A stretch of 23,939 nt of DNA from a virus: the IMG/VR virus record IMGVR_UViG_3300020172_003813, positions 1 through 23,939 of that record; one strand, written 5' to 3'. The notes under the pieces are model-generated. The model did not search any database. It was not told the DNA's origin and saw only the letters and a program-made list of their open reading frames with translations. Position numbers and translations under genes: made by a program. Shown piece by piece: positions 21,314-23,939 of the stretch (its first letter is position 1; each line of letters begins with the position of its first letter).

Positions 21314-22363
21314 ATGGCACATATGATCGACACCACCACCGGCCGCGCCGCTATTGCTTATGCCGGGCTCACCCCTTGGCATGGCCTGGGCCAGGCCCTG
21401 ACACCCGGGGCCAGCATTGAAACCTGGACTCGCGAAGCGGGCCTAAATTACGACGTTCTTGGCAGCCCTGTCCAGTACAAGGCAACGCCGGCCGGCCTGG
21501 CCGGCCTCGGCGGTCCCATCACAAAAACATGGGATCAGCGAAAAGTGCTTCATCGCAGCGACACCGGCGCGGCCCTGGCCGTTGTGTCGAATGCTTACAA
21601 CGTCGTGCAGCCCGGCCAGGTTATGGACTTTTTCCGCGAGCTGGTGAACCTGGGGGGCTTTCAACTCGAGACCGCCGGGGCCCTCAGTGACGGCCGGCGG
21701 GTCTGGGCCCTGGCCAGCGTAGGCGATGCTGCGCCGGTGGTTAGCTCTGACCTAGTGAAACCCTACCTGCTGCTGGGCACGTCCTACGACGGGACCATGG
21801 CCACCGTTGCAAAATTTACGGCCATTCGCGTCGTCTGCAATAACACGATAACGGCCGCTGTTGGTGGCTACAGTGGCGGCCGCGTGATCAAGGGCGAAGG
21901 CGAGAAAAACCTGGGTTATCTTAAGTCGGCGGTGCGCGTGTTGCATAGTGAGCGATTCGATCCTGAGTCGGTCCGGCTGCAGCTGGGCATTGTGGCGAAT
22001 GCGTTCGAGAATTTTCTGGTGCAATCCCGCCAGCTGGCCGGCCAGGGTATGGATAAAACCGACGCGGATGCATTTGTCACTGAGCTACTGCGCCCGTACC
22101 ATACCAGCGCGCGCCCGGTGGCCGAGTCGAAAGCCTACGTTCGCATCATGCAATTATTTAATGGCGCGGCCCTGGGTTCTGACCTGCCCGGTGTAAGTGG
22201 CACCCGTTGGGGCATGTTGAATGCCGTAACTGAATTAGTCGATCACGAACGCGGCCGCTCGAATAACACCCGCATCGAGTCCGCATGGTTCGGCACTGGT
22301 GCCGCGCTTAAGGCGCGCGCCGCCGAGATGCTGGCCGATGCTGACCTGGGCGTGCCCGCATAG
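21314..22363 (+). CDS. DUF932 / phage-plasmid-like family protein
   Basis: A 349-residue protein of the DUF932 family (phage/plasmid-like protein, TIGR03299 type). Diagnostic segments are TPWHGLGQAL near residue 21, SNAYNVVQPGQVMDFFRELV near 96, VKPYLLLGTSYDGTMATVAK near 151 and TAIRVVCNNTITAA near 172. FEVL-type motifs are seen at the end in an altered form. Family members occur on phages and plasmids; their function is not established, to my knowledge. It stands alone between a promoter and a strong terminator and is therefore an independent transcription unit. ATG 21314 is chosen for the purine-rich site before it. Confidence 0.88.
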   Translation: MAHMIDTTTGRAAIAYAGLTPWHGLGQALTPGASIETWTREAGLNYDVLGSPVQYKATPAGLAGLGGPITKTWDQRKVLHRSDTGAALAVVSNAYNVVQPGQVMDFFRELVNLGGFQLETAGALSDGRRVWALASVGDAAPVVSSDLVKPYLLLGTSYDGTMATVAKFTAIRVVCNNTITAAVGGYSGGRVIKGEGEKNLGYLKSAVRVLHSERFDPESVRLQLGIVANAFENFLVQSRQLAGQGMDKTDADAFVTELLRPYHTSARPVAESKAYVRIMQLFNGAALGSDLPGVSGTRWGMLNAVTELVDHERGRSNNTRIESAWFGTGAALKARAAEMLADADLGVPA

Positions 22364-22386
22364 CCCTGGCCGCGTAACCCTTGAAA

Positions 22387-22410
22387 CCCGGCCGCGCGCC
22401 GGGTTTTTTT
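22387..22410 (+). terminator. Rho-independent terminator after the DUF932 gene
   Basis: CCCGGC (22387-22392), loop CGCGC, GCCGGG (22398-22403), then seven T. The 24 bases are identical to the terminator at 23451-23474. Confidence 0.92.
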
Positions 22411-22414
22411 ATTG

Positions 22415-22499
22415 TTGACGCCCATTTTATTTTTAGCCTAGAATCGCGTTAGGCCGGGCATGGTGCCCGGCCACCAGAAAGCAAGAAAGTGAGAAAATT
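22415..22499 (+). promoter_or_regulatory. Sigma70-like promoter with strong hairpin leader
   Basis: TTGACG (22415-22420), an 18-base spacer, TAGAAT (22439-22444). A 9-bp stem GGCCGGGCA/TGCCCGGCC (22452-22472, loop TGG) starts at the expected +1. CCAGAAAGCAAGAAAGTGAG precedes ATG 22500. Confidence 0.8.
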
Positions 22500-23204
22500 A
22501 TGCTTAAGACAATTCGAATATCGGCCAATGGTAAGACCGGCCCGATAGCCGTCACCTACCGCGCCGGCCAACACCACACTTTCGGCACGTGCCCGGCCAC
22601 CTGCGCCCTGAACCCGAACGGCCAGCATGGCGCGGACCTGGTGGATACCGAATACCTGGCCGCGTTATATGACGCGGTGCCCCCTGATGGCCAGGCGTGG
22701 ACATATTCGCATTTTGCTTTTCAGCACTTACCGAAACCCGCGCCCGGGAAAACAACAATAAATTACAGCGCCGACACAATGGCCCAGGCCGTGGCCGCCG
22801 TTCGCGCCGGGCACCCCGCCACCGTGGCCGCGCCGGCCGGCACCGTCTGGCCGTACACGTTTCAAGGCGTGCGGTTTATCCAATGCCCCGAACAGCTGAG
22901 CCCGGCCGGGTCCGGGTTTACATGCGCATCATGCGGCGGCGGCCGGCCGCTATGCGCGCGCGGCGCGCGGGAGTACGTTATCGTTTTTGTTGCCCATGGT
23001 AGCCAGGCCGCGAAAGTGGCCGCCGGTGCCGCCGATCCGGGCGGATGTTATGCCGGCCAGGGCCACGCGGCCATAGCGTGGCACGCCACCAGGACCAAGG
23101 GCGCGCCCGATGACGCCGTGGCCGTGGCCGTTTTCGCCCGCTCACTACCGGCCGAGTCGTTACTGCGCCACCATGTAGCCGGCGATATTGGGCTCGCAGC
23201 ATGA
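22500..23204 (+). CDS. Cysteine-rich DUF7227/gp88-like phage protein, segments in permuted order
   Basis: A 234-residue protein. It starts like the family (ISANGKTGPIAVTYR, GTCPATCALN with Cys31 and Cys35). Then come LVDTEYLAALYDAVPPDGQA, WTYSHF, INYSADTMAQAVAAVRAG and the Cys group IQCP (129), FTCASCGGGRPLC (142, 145, 152), then EYVIVFVAHGSQAAK. In the family order I remember, a GCYAE..G...HW segment ending in RHNxAGDLPG follows the first CPxxC. Here it is absent there and instead forms the C-terminus: GGCYAGQGHAAIAWHATR (181-198) to RHHVAGDIG (about 223-231). Cys183 belongs to it. The Cys set suggests a metal or iron-sulfur site. Function unknown. Confidence 0.72.
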   Translation: MLKTIRISANGKTGPIAVTYRAGQHHTFGTCPATCALNPNGQHGADLVDTEYLAALYDAVPPDGQAWTYSHFAFQHLPKPAPGKTTINYSADTMAQAVAAVRAGHPATVAAPAGTVWPYTFQGVRFIQCPEQLSPAGSGFTCASCGGGRPLCARGAREYVIVFVAHGSQAAKVAAGAADPGGCYAGQGHAAIAWHATRTKGAPDDAVAVAVFARSLPAESLLRHHVAGDIGLAA

Positions 23205-23425
23205 ACCCCGGCCGCTCGCGCATGGTGCAAGTTATGCATCTAGACCGTGTCGGACTAGTCCGAGTCTCCTTGTCTGAAGAGCTGGCCGAGTATCGGGTCC
23301 TTGCTACCGGTTCAACCGGCGAATCGGTGGCCGAGTACTTCACTGACGATCGGACCGATGCCCTGGGCACGGCCGATGCGATGCTGGCGGAGCTGGCGAA
23401 TCGGGCCGGTTGGCCCTGGCCGTAG
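23201..23425 (+). CDS. Hypothetical small phage protein
   Basis: A 74-residue protein coupled by ATGA to the previous gene. A beta-rich half (MVQVMHLDRVGLVRVSLSEE and EYRVLATGSTG) is followed by an acidic helix (EYFTDDRTDALGTADAMLAE). No family recognised. A terminator follows 25 bases after its stop. Confidence 0.62.
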   Translation: MNPGRSRMVQVMHLDRVGLVRVSLSEELAEYRVLATGSTGESVAEYFTDDRTDALGTADAMLAELANRAGWPWP

Positions 23426-23450
23426 CTCGCCGGTTTAACCCCAATTCAAC

Positions 23451-23474
23451 CCCGGCCGCGCGCCGGGTTTTTTT
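23451..23474 (+). terminator. Rho-independent terminator, second copy
   Basis: CCCGGC/GCCGGG stem with CGCGC loop and seven T. All 24 bases match 22387-22410. It ends the last transcription unit of the window. Confidence 0.92.
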
Positions 23475-23522
23475 GCGTCGGTATCTGACCAAATGCTTAA
23501 ACCATCGGGCAATTAGGGCGTA

Positions 23523-23541
23523 ACCAGGGCGCGCCCCTGGT
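23523..23541. repeat. 7-bp inverted repeat
   Basis: ACCAGGG (23523-23529) and CCCTGGT (23535-23541) around CGCGC. It is the first of several palindromic elements in a gene-free 465-base stretch. Confidence 0.6.
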
Positions 23542-23589
23542 GGCCGATACCAGGTCCGCGGCGCGAGCCCCTCGAGCCCTGGACCGTGC

Positions 23590-23651
23590 GCCGGGTATCG
23601 TGCGCCAGCTGGCCGCTCGAGCCGGGCATCGTGCGCCAGCTGGCCGCTCGA
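23590..23651. repeat. 31-bp tandem repeat, two copies
   Basis: Copies 23590-23620 and 23621-23651 differ at one base. Each holds the 10-bp palindrome GCCAGCTGGC and a CTCGAG. Confidence 0.85.
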
Positions 23652-23652
23652 G

Positions 23653-23716
23653 CCGCTCCCGTGTTTGTATGTCCGCTCCCGTGTTTGTATGTCTCGATAT
23701 ACAAACATGGGAGCGG
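23653..23716. repeat. 20-bp direct repeat with inverted third copy
   Basis: CCGCTCCCGTGTTTGTATGT occurs at 23653-23672 and 23673-23692. Its first 18 bases recur inverted at 23699-23716 with one mismatch, giving an 18-bp stem around an 8-base loop (23691-23698). Confidence 0.85.
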
Positions 23717-23776
23717 CCAATTACTGCAGCTGCAGTTATTCGGTCCGCCCAATTACTGCAGCTGCAGTTATTCGGT
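23717..23776. repeat. 28-bp direct repeat carrying 14-bp palindromes
   Basis: Copies at 23717-23744 and 23749-23776 are identical. Each contains the perfect palindrome ACTGCAGCTGCAGT (23723-23736 and 23755-23768). Confidence 0.85.
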
Positions 23777-23796
23777 GCCCTGGTGGCCGCCGGCCC

Positions 23797-23939
23797 GTGG
23801 CCGTCGACCAGGTGCTCGCCGATCTGGTGGCCGTCGACCAGGTGCTCGCCGATCTGGTGGCCGTCGACCTGGTGCTCGCCGACCTGGTGGCCGTCGACCT
23901 GGTGCTCGCCGACCTGGTGGCCGTCGACCTGGTGCTCGC
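23797..23939. repeat. 30-bp tandem repeat array reaching the window end
   Basis: Four full copies (23797, 23827, 23857, 23887) and a partial fifth (from 23917). Copies 1 and 2 differ from the later ones at one or two bases. The unit contains GTCGAC and is itself two related 15-base halves sharing CGACCTGGTG. In the plus frame from ATG 23707 it stays open to the end and would encode alternating VDLVL and ADLVA five-residue units. No ribosome-binding site precedes that ATG, so I do not call a gene. Confidence 0.88.

Noticed and set aside
23797-23939. CRISPR-like array
   Set aside because: Units follow each other directly with no unique spacers, so this is a plain tandem repeat.

Overview
The window looks like part of the genome of a tailed double-stranded DNA bacteriophage, probably of a Gram-negative host. 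A Betaproteobacterium is plausible but not proven. The evidence is the dense one-direction packing of mostly small genes with ATGA/TGATG overlaps, a phage-type family A DNA polymerase, a small terminase subunit, a virion-type protein and many short proteins known only from phages. No rRNA, tRNA, integrase, capsid, portal or large terminase gene is visible, so the late region lies mostly outside the window.

Layout. (1) 1-2385: the 3' part of a large probable virion protein gene. (2) 2339-4482, minus strand: a RecB/Cas4-like nuclease and a SNF2-type helicase, transcribed from a divergent control region at about 4490-4567. (3) 4568-11502, plus strand: a replication module. It holds two conserved proteins of unknown function, a candidate ssDNA-binding protein, an archaeo-eukaryotic-type primase (TOTE-type), a small conserved protein, a UvrD-like helicase and a DNA polymerase with Leu at the position equivalent to E. 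coli Pol I 762. A terminator follows. (4) 11611-17739: a long run of small coupled genes. They include an AT-hook protein, a GNAT-like acetyltransferase, an HTH/MazG-like (DUF6378) protein, an XRE-type HTH protein, two tiny membrane proteins and a protein ending in an RNA polymerase alpha-CTD-like domain. (5) 17741-18528: a duplicated 33-bp repeat, a minus-strand degenerate HNH-type protein and about 430 bp of structured non-coding DNA. (6) 18529-19764: a small conserved protein, the small terminase subunit and a VRR-NUC-type nuclease. (7) 19761-23474: GGCC-rich small transcription units, each with its own promoter, including a DUF932 protein and a cysteine-rich DUF7227/gp88-like protein whose segments appear circularly permuted. 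(8) 23475-23939: no clear gene, but a stack of palindromes and tandem repeats running off the window end.

The transcription units share one design: a sigma70-like promoter, a palindrome or hairpin at or just after the expected +1, then a purine-rich AGAAAGAGAGAAAG-like ribosome-binding stretch and the start codon. It recurs at 12.6, 19.8, 20.2, 21.2 and 22.4 kb on the plus strand, and in part on the minus strand at 4.5 kb. The palindrome sequence differs each time while its position is kept.

The strongest leads are the alpha-CTD-like protein (14479-14925), the rearranged DUF7227/gp88-like protein (22500-23204), the repeated promoter/hairpin leaders, and the repeat cluster at the right end. 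All calls come from reading the sequence and remembered family features; no database search was run.
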